Origin: CAWBLP01 sp963789495
Lineage (GTDB): Bacteria; Pseudomonadota; Alphaproteobacteria; Acetobacterales; Acetobacteraceae
Reading direction: 5' to 3'
Length of the DNA stretch: 29,882 bases
Assembly (NCBI GenBank): GCA_963789495.1
Contig: CAWBLP010000035.1
Coordinates: forward strand, 1 to 29,882
Numbering within the stretch: the stretch's first letter is position 1; each line of letters begins with the position of its first letter. Below are positions 17,493 through 25,931 of this stretch, piece after piece. Below the pieces are notes generated by a model. That model saw only the letters and a list, made by a program, of their open reading frames with translations. It had not been told where the DNA came from and made no database searches. The position numbers were made by a program, and so were the translations under genes.

Positions 17493-17728
17493 GGGGGCGT
17501 TGCCCCCGAACCCCCAGCAGGGGCGCTGCCCCTTGCATCCCCGCCAAGGGCCCGGCCCTTGGAACCGACTCCGTTTGGGGTGGGGAGGGGGCCGTGACGG
17601 TTTCGGACCAGGGCACCATCACGGATGGCCCCCTCCCACCCCAAACCGAATCCGATTGCAAAGGCGAGCCTTTGCTGGGGGTCCAGGGGGCGACGCCCCC
17701 TGGTGGGGTTCGCGGCAAAGCCCCGAAC
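17493..17728 (+). repeat. Composite seven-hairpin intergenic element, copy 1
   Basis: About 236 bp consists of consecutive perfect or near-perfect inverted repeats with 2-3-base loops. Stems lie at 17493-17498/17502-17507, 17519-17524/17528-17533, 17544-17551/17555-17562, 17658-17665/17668-17675 and 17683-17691/17695-17703, with a degenerate last stem at 17705-17708/17721-17724. In the middle, long G-rich and C-rich arms (17573-17593 and 17627-17646) flank a 33-base loop. A second copy in opposite orientation is at 29362-29597. It fills the gap between the convergent phyH-like gene and valS. A role in bidirectional termination or transcript protection is inferred. Short open frames across it are artefacts of the repeats. 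Confidence 0.85.
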
Positions 17729-17734
17729 TCCGAC

Positions 17735-20454
17735 TCAGGAAATCCAGCGCAGGGCGGCGTCGAGACGCGCCATATCGGCCTGGAAGCCAGCCAGGCGCTC
17801 GCGGTTCTCCTCCACCACCTCCTCCGGCGCACGTCGCACGAAATCGGCGTTGGCGAGCTTCTGCGGTGACCTTCTGTGCCTCGGCTACGGCCTTGTCGCG
17901 TTCGCGTCCCAGCCGGGCCTGTTCGGCGGCGACATCGATGAGCTCGGCCAGCGGCAGCACCAGCGTCGCTTCGTCCAGAACCGCCTGCGCCGACCCTCTC
18001 GGCATGTCGCCCTCCAGCGCGGCCAGGTCGGAGACGCGTGCCAGGCGGCGGATCGCCTCCATCCAGCGCTGCGCCCGCTCCAGCGTTGCCGGCGCGGCAT
18101 CGCGCAGCCGCACCGGGATCGGCGTGCCGGCGGCAACGTGCACCTCGGTGCGCACCGAGCGCACCGCGGAGATCAGCCGCACCACCCAGTCCAGTTCCGC
18201 CGCGCGCGGCTTCCGCGCCGGGCACGGCGCAGCCGGCTCCGGCCAGGGTGCGCGGATCAGGCTGAACGGCGCGCCGTAGCCGAAACGATCCCACAGCTCC
18301 TCGGTGACGAACGGCATCGACGGGATGCAGCAGCCGCAGGATCAGGCCCAGCACATGGGCCGCGGTGGCACGCACCTCCGCCGCCGCCGGCGTGTCGCCT
18401 TCGGCCAAGCGCGGGCTTGGCGAATTCCAGGAACCAGTCGCAGAAACTGTTCCAGGTGAAACGGTAAAGCGCCGCGGCGTATTCGTCGAAGCGATAGGCT
18501 TCCAGCGCGGTCGGTGGCCTCGGTGATCGCGCGGTTCGCCGCGTCCAGGATCCAGCGGGTCAGCGGCAGCGTGCGCGTGTGCGGGATCGAAGGCCGGCGT
18601 CCGGCTCGATGCCGTTCATCTCGCAGAACCGCGCGGCGTTCCACAGCTTGGTGACGAAGCTGCGATAGTCCTGCACACGGGATGGCACCGAGCTTCACGT
18701 CGCGGCCGGGGCCGGTCAGCGCGCAGATGGTGAAGCGCAGCGCGTCGGCGCCGTACTGGTCGATCAGCTCCAGCGGATCGATGATGTTGCCTTTGGACTT
18801 CGACATCTTCTGGCCGCGTTCGTCGCGCACCAGGCCGTGGATGTAGACGTGCCGGAACGGCACATCGCCCATGAAGTGCAGGCCCTGCATCATCATGCGG
18901 GCGACCCAGAAGAAGATGATGTCGAACCCGGTCACCAGCACGTCGCCGGGGTAATAGCGCGCCAGCTTCCGGCGTCTGCTCCGGCCAGCCCAGGGTGGAG
19001 AACGGCCACAGCCCGGAGCTGAACCAGGTGTCCAGCACATCCTCGTCCTGCACCAGCGTGTGCGGCGCGCTGCCATACTGCGCACGACGCCTGGCCCGCG
19101 CCTCGTGCTTCCGAATGCGCCACGAACACCGCTGCCGTCCGGGCCGTACCAGGCCGGAATGCGATGGCCCCACCAGAGCTGGCGGGAGATGCACCAGGGC
19201 TGGATGTCGCGCATCCAGGCGAAGAAGGTGTTCTCCCACTGCTTCGGCACGAATACGGTCTCTGCCGGTCTCCACCGCCTCGATCGCCGGCTTCGCCAGC
19301 TCTGCGGCATTGGCATACCACTGGGTGGTCAGCAGCGGCTCGATCGGCACGCCACCGCGGTCGCCATGCGGCACCTGATGGGTGTGCGGCTCGACCTTCT
19401 CCAGCAGTTCCAGCCGCTCCAGCTCGGCCACGATCTCCTTGCGGCGCCGCCTCGCGGCTCTTGCCTTCCAGCGCCCGCACGAAACGCGGGATCGGCGACG
19501 CCGTCCACCGCGGTCAGCACGTCGGCGATCTCCGCCAGCGTCACCCGCGCCGCGCGGTCCAGCACCGAGGGCATCGTCCAGGTCGTGCCGCCGGCCGACC
19601 TCGAAGTCGTTGAAATCATGCGCCGGGCGTGATCTTCACCGCGCCGGTGCCCTTCTCCGGGATCGGAGTATTCGTCGGCCACGATCGGCAGCGCGCCGGC
19701 CGACCAGCGGCAGGATCGCGTGCTTGCCCACCAGGTCGCGGTAGCGGTCATCGTCCGGATGCACCGCCACGGCGGTATCGCCCAGCATGGTCTCCGGCCG
19801 GGTGGTGGCCACCGCGATGAAGCGACCCGGCTCGCCCTCGATCGGATAGCGGATGTGCCAGAGGCTGGCCTTTGATCTCCCGGTTCTCCACCTCCAGGTC
19901 GGAGATCGCGGTCTGCAGCTTGGGGTCCCAGTTCACCAGCCGGCGGTCGCGGTAGATCAGGCCCTGGCGGTACAGCGTGACGAACACCTCGCGCACCGCG
20001 CGGGACAGGCCCTCGTCCATGGTGAAGCGCTCGCGCGGCCAGTCCAGCGAGGCGCCCAGCCGGCGCAACTGGCGGGTGATGGTGCCGCCGGATTCCGCCT
20101 TCCACTGCCAGACCCGCTCGATGAACGCCTCGCGCCCCATCGTCCGGCGGTCGATATTGCCCTGTTCGGCCAGCAGCCGCTCGACCACCATCTGGGTGGC
20201 GATGCCGGCATGGTCGGTGCCGGGCTGCCACAGCACATCGCGGCCCTGCATGCGGCGCCAGCGGATCAGCGTGTCCTGCACGGTGAAGGTCAGCGCGTGG
20301 CCCATGTGCAGGCTGCCGGTGACGTTCGGCGGCGGGATCATGATGGTGAAGGGCTGCGCCGTGGACGCCGGGTCGCAGGCGAAGGCGCCGCTTGCCTCCC
20401 AGCCCTGGTAGAGGCGAGGCTCGATCTCCGCGGCGAAAAAGTCTTGTCCAGCAT
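17735..20454 (-). CDS. valS: Valyl-tRNA synthetase (frame interrupted at about 19 places)
   Basis: This class I aminoacyl-tRNA synthetase charges tRNA-Val. The signature HMGH (20297-20308) follows PPPNVTGSL, and KMSKS is at 18795-18809 before KGNIIDPLELIDQYGADALRF. Editing-domain stretches (TTRPETMLGDTAV, PAHDFNDFEVG after correction), the WCISRQLWWGH motif and a C-terminal coiled-coil arm are all present. The frame is broken by about 18 one-base insertions, near 17861, 18318, 18406, 18511, 18576, 18594, 18680, 18966, 19105, 19130, 19263, 19446, 19495, 19574, 19625, 19661, 19698 and 19868. One base appears missing in a T run near 20436-20440. Correction gives about 900 residues, normal length. 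The start ATG at 20454 has AGGAG upstream. It follows popZ by 67 bp. Confidence 0.9.
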
Positions 20455-20521
20455 CTCGGCTCTCCTGCGGCCCCTCCGGGGGACCGTCAGGTGCCGCAGG
20501 AGGCCGTCAATGGCAATGGGT

Positions 20522-21151
20522 TCAGGGCACGACGCGGCCGACGACGCGCTCGATCTCGGTCCGGACCAGGCGCTCCACCATCGGCGGCAGGTTGGTGTCG
20601 AGCCATTGCTTCAGCAGCGGCCGCAGTTCCTCCCGCACCAGATCCTCGATGGTCGGGCCGCCGCTGCGGACCAGCGTGCCGCGTTCGCCGCCAGACGTGT
20701 GCACCAAGACTGTTGACCGAGGAGCGCCGCCGCGGCGGCCGCTTCCGGCGCCAGAAGTCCTGCCAGGGGGTCAAGCCCGATCTCCTCCCGCATTGGCCGG
20801 GAGTGGGCGCCGGTTCGCGGCTCGGGTTCCGGCGCTGGTTCGAGGTCCGGTTCTGCTTCCGGCTCCGGCGCCGCGGCCACTGTGGGCGGCGCCTGAGCTT
20901 CGGTCTCCACCTCCGTGTCCGGTTCGGCGACCAGCATCGACTGGTCCAGCAGCAGGACGTCGGTAGGCGATTTCGCTGGCGTCGGCCGGTATCGGCAGGT
21001 CGTCCGCGCCGGCCGGCTGCGGCGCGTCCTCGCTGAGGATCCGCCGGATCGAGGCGAGGATGTCTTCCATCGACGGGTCGGAGGCCGGTGCGTCCTTGCC
21101 TGGGCCCGCCCCGGGCTGACCAGCCCCGCCCTGGGGCTGCGATCCGCTCAT
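20522..21151 (-). CDS. popZ: PopZ-like polar organising protein, DUF2497 (frame interrupted)
   Basis: PopZ-family proteins form polar scaffolds that anchor the chromosome origin in alphaproteobacteria. Both conserved ends are clear: MEDILASIRRILSED at residues 28-42, and a C-terminal helical block (IEDLVREELRPLLKQWLDTN, then VERLVRTEIERVVGR). Between them is a long Pro/Glu/Ala-rich acidic linker, as expected for this disordered scaffold. Three one-base insertions (near 20705, 20723 and 20964) break the frame. Removing them gives 208 residues. The ATG at 21151 has GGGAG upstream and lies 16 bp after the tolC stop. The order tolC-popZ-valS is a common alphaproteobacterial arrangement and supports the call. 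Confidence 0.85.
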
Positions 21152-21167
21152 CGCTGTACTCCCGTGC

Positions 21168-22657
21168 TCATCGGCCCGGCTGGTCGGTGGCGTAGTCGCC
21201 CAGCCCGATCCACCGGTCCTTCACCGCCTTATAATAGGCCGTTTCGTCATACAGCGGCACCTTCAGGTGCATGTCGCGTGCCGTCAGCCGCCCGATCGCA
21301 GCGGCGACCTGGTAGGACGCGTTGACCAGCTGAGCCAGGTTCTGCACCAGCGTCACGCGGGAGTTCAGCAGGGACTGTTGCGCATTCAGCACGTCCAGCG
21401 TGGTGCGGCTGCCGACGATCGCCTCGCGCTGCACGCCTTCGAGCGCAATCTCGTTGGCCCGGATCTGCGATCGCGTGCTGGCGGCGGCGGCGCGTGCGGC
21501 GGTGTAGGTCTCCCACGACTGGATGGCATTCTGCACCGCGGTGCGCTCGCGCGTCATCGACCTGCCGCTGCGTCTGCTGCTGGGTCTGGCGGGCCTGGCG
21601 CACGGCGGCATATTCCGATCCGCCCTGGTAGATCGGCACGGAGACCTGCGCGACGATCTGGTAGCCGCTGGACTCGCTGCTGCGGGCGCCGGAGTTCTGC
21701 TGCTCGAAGGTCTGGCCCTGCAGGCTGACCTGCGGCAGCAACTGGGCAATGGCAACGTCCACCGCGTCCTTGGACGCGGCATCGTTGAACTGGGCGGCCA
21801 CCACGGTCGGATTGTTGCTGGCGGCGGCCGCGGACGCCTGCTGTTCGGTCTGAACCGGCAGCGCCAAGCGGCTGCGGCTCGATCAGGTTGCCGGGGGGCA
21901 GATAGCCGATCACCTGCTGGAACGTGCCGCGCGCGGTCTGCAGGTTGCCTTCCGCGGTCTGCCGCTGGGCGCGTGCACCAGCCAGAGCGGCCTCGGCCTG
22001 GGCGACGTCGGTGCGGGTGATCTCGCCCACCCGGAACCGGTCGTTGGTGGCCTGCAGCTGGCGTTCGAGCACCTGCTCATTGTTGATGTTCAGCGCCAGC
22101 AACTGCTGCGCCTGGATCACGCCGACATAGGCATTCACCGCATTGGTGAAGCTGGTCTGCTCCTGCGCCATCAGGTTGGCGCGTTCGGCCATCACCTGGT
22201 TCTTGGCGCGGTTGACGTTCGCCTGGGTGCGCCCGCCGGTATACAGCGGCTGGGTGACGGTCGCCTGGGCGGTGGCGATGTCCCGCTGCGTCGGGCTTTT
22301 GATGTAGGAGCCGAGGGAGCGGGTATAGGTGCGGCTCACCCCGTCGCCATACCCGGCGGTGCCGGCCAGCACGACGGTCGGCCGCCAGCCGGACAGCGCG
22401 GCGGGCACGTTCTCGTCGGTCGCGCGCAGCTTTGCCCGTTCCGCCTGCAGCGCAGGCTGGTTGGAATAGGTCGCGGCCAGCGCATCGGCCAGCGTGCGCG
22501 GCGCGCCGGGGGAGGCGGGCAGGCCGACGGTCGCGGGCGGCGGCGCCGGCGGCGGGCGGGTGGCCCGCTGCGGCTGAGCCCAGGCCGGGCCGACCAGGGC
22601 GGTTGCCAGGGCGAGACCGGATAGTAGTTGCTGACGCAGAACCATGCGAACCCTCAT
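21168..22657 (-). CDS. tolC: TolC family outer membrane efflux protein (two frameshifts)
   Basis: This is the outer-membrane channel of type I secretion and tripartite efflux. A Sec signal (LLSGLALATALVGPAWAQ) is followed by a proline-rich linker. Two Oep repeats follow, beginning at TLADALAATYSNQPALQAERAKL, with the GEITRTDVAQAEAALAGARAQ and VGSRTTLDVLNAQQSLLNS motifs that mark the paired helical repeats. Extra bases near 21866 and 21558 break the frame; correction gives about 495 residues. The start could be ATG 22657 or 22645; 22657 has the better purine-rich site. The partner adaptor and pump are not in the window. It heads the tolC-popZ-valS block. Confidence 0.9.
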
Positions 22658-22762
22658 GCGCTCACCCCAAGATGTGCCACAGCCAGCCGACGGTCGCCAG
22701 CGTCTTGGCATACCGTCGCAACAGCGGTGAGGGACGCCATGGCCCGAACGGCGCGCCACCGA

Positions 22763-22792
22763 ACCGGGCTGGCAGGGATTGCCGGCCCGGGT
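22763..22792. terminator. Strong hairpin between LivK-type gene and tolC
   Basis: A roughly 12-bp stem with one bulge and one G-T pair (22763-22774 with 22780-22792) encloses a 5-base loop. It lies 30 bp after the upstream binding-protein stop on the minus strand and before tolC. There is no T tract; terminator function is inferred. Confidence 0.45.
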
Positions 22793-22822
22793 CGAGTGTG
22801 ACGAAAGGTCGTTAACCGGGGA

Positions 22823-24046
22823 TTACGACTTCACCAGCGGGCAGCCGCCTTCGCTGAGCGGGCGCCAGGCTTCCGACGGCGGCACCGTCGCGAGATGCTT
22901 GCAGAAGTCGTATTTGGATTTCGCCTCGGAGACCGGCTTCACCTGCCACAGATACATGACGTGCATGACGCGGCCATCTTCGCGGATCTTCACGTTGTCA
23001 TTGTAGAAGTCGTTGACCGGCGTTGCCTTCATTTTGGCGACCACTGCATCGGCGTCGGTGGTGCCGGCAGCCTTGACAGACTTCAGCCAGTGATTTGCGG
23101 CGCAGTAGTTGCCGGCGTGCAACAGGCCAGGGACCATGCCGCCCATTTTCTCGGACCAGCGCTTCGACCAGGCGCGGGTCTTGTCGGTCATGTTCCAATA
23201 GAAGGAGTCGGAATAGACCAGCCCTTCGCAGGTCTTCTGACCGAGCGAATTCACGTCGTTGATCGCCATCAGCAGGGTCGCCATCCGGGTGCCGCTCTGG
23301 CTGATGCCGAATTCGGCGGCCTGCTTGATGCAGTTCTGCAGGTCGGTGCCGGCATTGGCAAAGCCGAACACCTTGGCGCCGGAAGCCTGGGCCTGCACCA
23401 GGTAGCTGGAGAAGTCGGCGGTGCCGAGCGGGGCGCGGACATTGCCGACCACCTTGCCGCCGGCCGCCTTGACCGCGGCCATGGTGTCGCGTTCCAGCGC
23501 GTAGCCGAAGGCGTAGTCGGCGGTGATGAAGAACCAGGTGTCACCGCCGGATTTGGTCAGCGCGTCGCCGACATTATGCGCCAGCGCATACGTGTCGTAG
23601 ATGAAATGGATCCCGTAGGGGGAGCACTGCTTGCCGGTAAAGTCCGACGACGCCGGCCCGGTGATCAGGTAGATGCGCTTCTTCTGCCGCGCGATCTGCT
23701 GCACCGCGAGGCCGGATGACGACGCGGCGCCGTCCATCAGCACGTCGACACCCTCATCATCGATCCATTGGCGGGCGAGCGAGGAGGCAACGTCGGGCTT
23801 GTTCTGGTCATCGCCCTGCATCACCTCGATCGGGCGGCCCAGTACGGAGCCGCCGAAATCCTGCACCGCCATTTCCACGGCGAGCCGATTGCCGGGTCCG
23901 CCGACGTCGCGGTACGGCCCGCCCATGTCGCTGCACAGGCCCATGCGGACCGGTTTGGAGGAACTCTGCGCACGGATGATGCCGGGACGGGCAAGCGGCG
24001 CGGCCGCGATGCCGCCCAGCAAAAGGCGGCGCGTGACATTTGGCAT
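22823..24046 (-). CDS. Branched-chain amino acid-type (LivK family) ABC substrate-binding protein
   Basis: The 407-residue periplasmic protein has a twin-arginine-like leader (TRRLLLGGIAAAPLARPGII) ending near RAQS. The type I periplasmic-binding fold is indicated by VRMGLCSDMGGPYRDVGGPG, GRPIEVMQGDDQNKPDVASS and DGAASSSGLAVQQIA, then TADYAFGYALERDT and the family's GYxxT-like lobe. The ATG at 24046 has GGGAG upstream; an earlier in-frame ATG would place that site inside the gene. Relatives bind leucine-type amino acids, amides, urea or aromatic acids; the ligand is unknown. It is a tandem paralogue of 24487-25714, and no permease or ATPase gene is adjacent. Confidence 0.9.
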   Translation of the reverse strand: MPNVTRRLLLGGIAAAPLARPGIIRAQSSSKPVRMGLCSDMGGPYRDVGGPGNRLAVEMAVQDFGGSVLGRPIEVMQGDDQNKPDVASSLARQWIDDEGVDVLMDGAASSSGLAVQQIARQKKRIYLITGPASSDFTGKQCSPYGIHFIYDTYALAHNVGDALTKSGGDTWFFITADYAFGYALERDTMAAVKAAGGKVVGNVRAPLGTADFSSYLVQAQASGAKVFGFANAGTDLQNCIKQAAEFGISQSGTRMATLLMAINDVNSLGQKTCEGLVYSDSFYWNMTDKTRAWSKRWSEKMGGMVPGLLHAGNYCAANHWLKSVKAAGTTDADAVVAKMKATPVNDFYNDNVKIREDGRVMHVMYLWQVKPVSEAKSKYDFCKHLATVPPSEAWRPLSEGGCPLVKS

Positions 24047-24486
24047 ACGATAGTCTCCCTGCATTTTATCGTTGTCTTGGTTTGTACTGCTGGCGAAGCC
24101 GGTCTGGCAACGGCATGGACGCGTGATGCTGCCAAAGACTCGCACGCCCTGACGAATGACGCGCGTATCGGGACTGGGCCCCTGTCTGATCGCGCGATCG
24201 TGGCGCGTTAGGCAAACCATTCGTTGCAGATGAGCCTAATACGCCACCGGACGATGCGGCCCGATGATGGCACTGCGCAAAAGGCTTGGTTCGTATGGGA
24301 CCTGGGCTCACCGGCGGACAGCCGGCTGCGTCGTCGGTCCCCGGCGGATCGGGAGCCGCGACGCTCAGCCGGCCGGCCCGGCAGGACGACCTCGCGCGCG
24401 GGCAAGGTCGTGCGTCGACGATACCGTCCGTCGTTGCGCCGGCCAGGACGACCTCGCGCGCGGGCGCAAGGTCGTGCGGCGGGAGT
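24047..24486. other. Non-coding spacer between tandem LivK-type genes
   Basis: These 440 bases carry no recognisable gene. The part next to the downstream gene (about 24047-24300) is less GC-rich than its surroundings and probably holds that gene's promoter. The other end carries two directly repeated hairpins (listed separately). No convincing sigma-70 boxes were identified by eye. Confidence 0.5.
24382..24478. repeat. Two tandem hairpin repeats
   Basis: A unit of 33 bases (24382-24414) recurs as 35 bases (24444-24478), differing by an inserted GC. Each unit is itself an inverted repeat, ACGACCT ... AGGTCGT around a CG-rich loop. They lie just beyond the stop of the upstream LivK-type gene. 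A terminator or transcript-stabilising role is possible. Confidence 0.7.
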
Positions 24487-25714
24487 TTACGCTTTGACCA
24501 GCGGGCAGCCGCCCTCGCTCAGCGGACGCCATGCCTCATCCGGCGGGATCGTCGCGAGGTGTTTGCAGAAGTCGTATTTGTGCTTGGACTTCCGACACCG
24601 GCTTGACCTGCCACAGATACATCACGTGCATCACGCGGCCGTCCTCGCGGATCTTGACATTGTCGTTGTAGAAATCGTTGACCGGCGTGGCCTTCATCTT
24701 GGCCACCACCGCCTCGGTATCGGTGGTGCCGGCGGCCTTCACCGCCTTCAGCCAGTGGATACGCGGCGCAATAGCTGCCGGCATGCAGCAGGCCGGGCAC
24801 CATACCGCCCATTTTCGCGCCCCAGCGCTTCGACCAGGCACGTGTCTTGTCGGTCATGTCCCAGTAGAACGAGTCGGTGTAGACCAGGCCTTCGCAGGTC
24901 TTCTGGCCGATCGAGTTGACGTCGCTGATCTGCATCAGCAGCGTCGCCATCCTTGAGCGCCACCGCTGGCGAGGCCGAATTCCGCCGCCTGCTTGATGCA
25001 GTTCTGCAGATCGGTGCCGGCATTGGCGAAGCCGATCACCTGCGCGCCGGAGGCCTGCGCCTGCACCAGGTAGCTGGAGAAATCGGCGGTGGCGAGCGGC
25101 GCGCGGACCTTGCCCAGCACCTTGCCGCCGGCCTGCCTCGACCGCGGCGATGGTGTCGCGTTCCAGCGCATAGCCGAACGCATAATCGGCGGTGATGAAG
25201 AACCAGGTCTTGCCGCCCGACTTGGTCAGCGCGCTGCCGGTGCCGTGCGCCAGGGCATAGGTGTCATAGGAGAAATGCACGCTGTACGGTGAGCACTGCT
25301 TGCCGGTGAAATCGGACGCGGCCGGTCCGGTGACCAGGTAGATCCTCTTCTTCTCACGGGCGATCTGCTGGATCGCGAGGCCCGAGGAGGACGCGGCGCC
25401 ATCGGCCAGCACATCCACACCCTCGATCGGCCCATTCGCGCGCGAGCGAGGCCGCGACATCCGGCTTGTTCTGGTCGTCGGCCTGCAGGATCTCGATCGG
25501 CCGGCCGAGCACGGAGCCGCCGAAGTCCTCGATCGCCAGTTCGGTCGCAACACGGTTGCCCGGGCCGCCGACATCGCGATACGGGCCGCTCATGTCGCTG
25601 AGCAGGCCGATCCGCACCGGCTTGGACGTGGATTGTGCCCGGATGATCGCCGGGCGAGGCGAGAGGCGCGGCGGCAAGGCCACCGAGCAGCAGTCGGCGT
25701 GAAAGGGTCGGCAT
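24487..25714 (-). CDS. LivK-family ABC substrate-binding protein, tandem paralogue (frame interrupted)
   Basis: This is a second copy of the neighbouring periplasmic binding protein, closely similar along its whole length. Shared stretches include SDMSGPYRDVGGPGN, KQCSPYSVHFSYDTYALAHG, TADYAFGYALERDT, ASGAQVIGFANAGTDLQNC and the shared end CPLVK. Six break points (near 24590, 24760, 24953, 25134, 25425 and 25651) interrupt it. Removing one base at five and two at 24953 gives 406 residues, against 407 for the intact copy. That near-equality supports artefactual insertions rather than decay. The ATG at 25714 has GGGAG upstream and gives the leader SRRLLLGGLAAAPLA. Its promoter would lie in the 217-bp divergent gap shared with the ThDP gene. 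Confidence 0.85.
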
Positions 25715-25931
25715 CGGATAAACGTCTCCCGGTTTCGTTCGTGGTGGCGCGAGGCCGGGGTGTCTGTAGCGGCTTGGCTGTGGAGTGGGAAGCCACGCGG
25801 CCGGATTGTAGCATTCGCAACGATCGGAACCGTGCAGCGACGCCGGCGATGGCTGGTGTCCGGCCCTGCTTCCGGTCAATCCACGGTTGCGCTAAGGGAT
25901 CATTCGACCGCGTTTGCTGGAGGATTGATCG

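Noticed and set aside
17573..17593. A G-quadruplex in the G-rich arm of the element.
   Set aside because: Only three long G runs are contiguous, and the arm pairs with its C-rich partner. A quadruplex is possible but not supported over the hairpin.
17500..17700. Small open frames across the multi-hairpin elements (also 29369-29600).
   Set aside because: They translate the hairpin repeat itself into Gly/Pro/Arg-rich peptides with no start context.
17735..20454. valS as a true pseudogene.
   Set aside because: All catalytic and editing motifs are kept and the defects are almost only one-base insertions; the gene is essential and the same defect type affects unrelated genes in patches.
24382..24478. 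A short CRISPR array.
   Set aside because: Only two units, each internally palindromic with uneven length, a single spacer-like gap and no cas genes.
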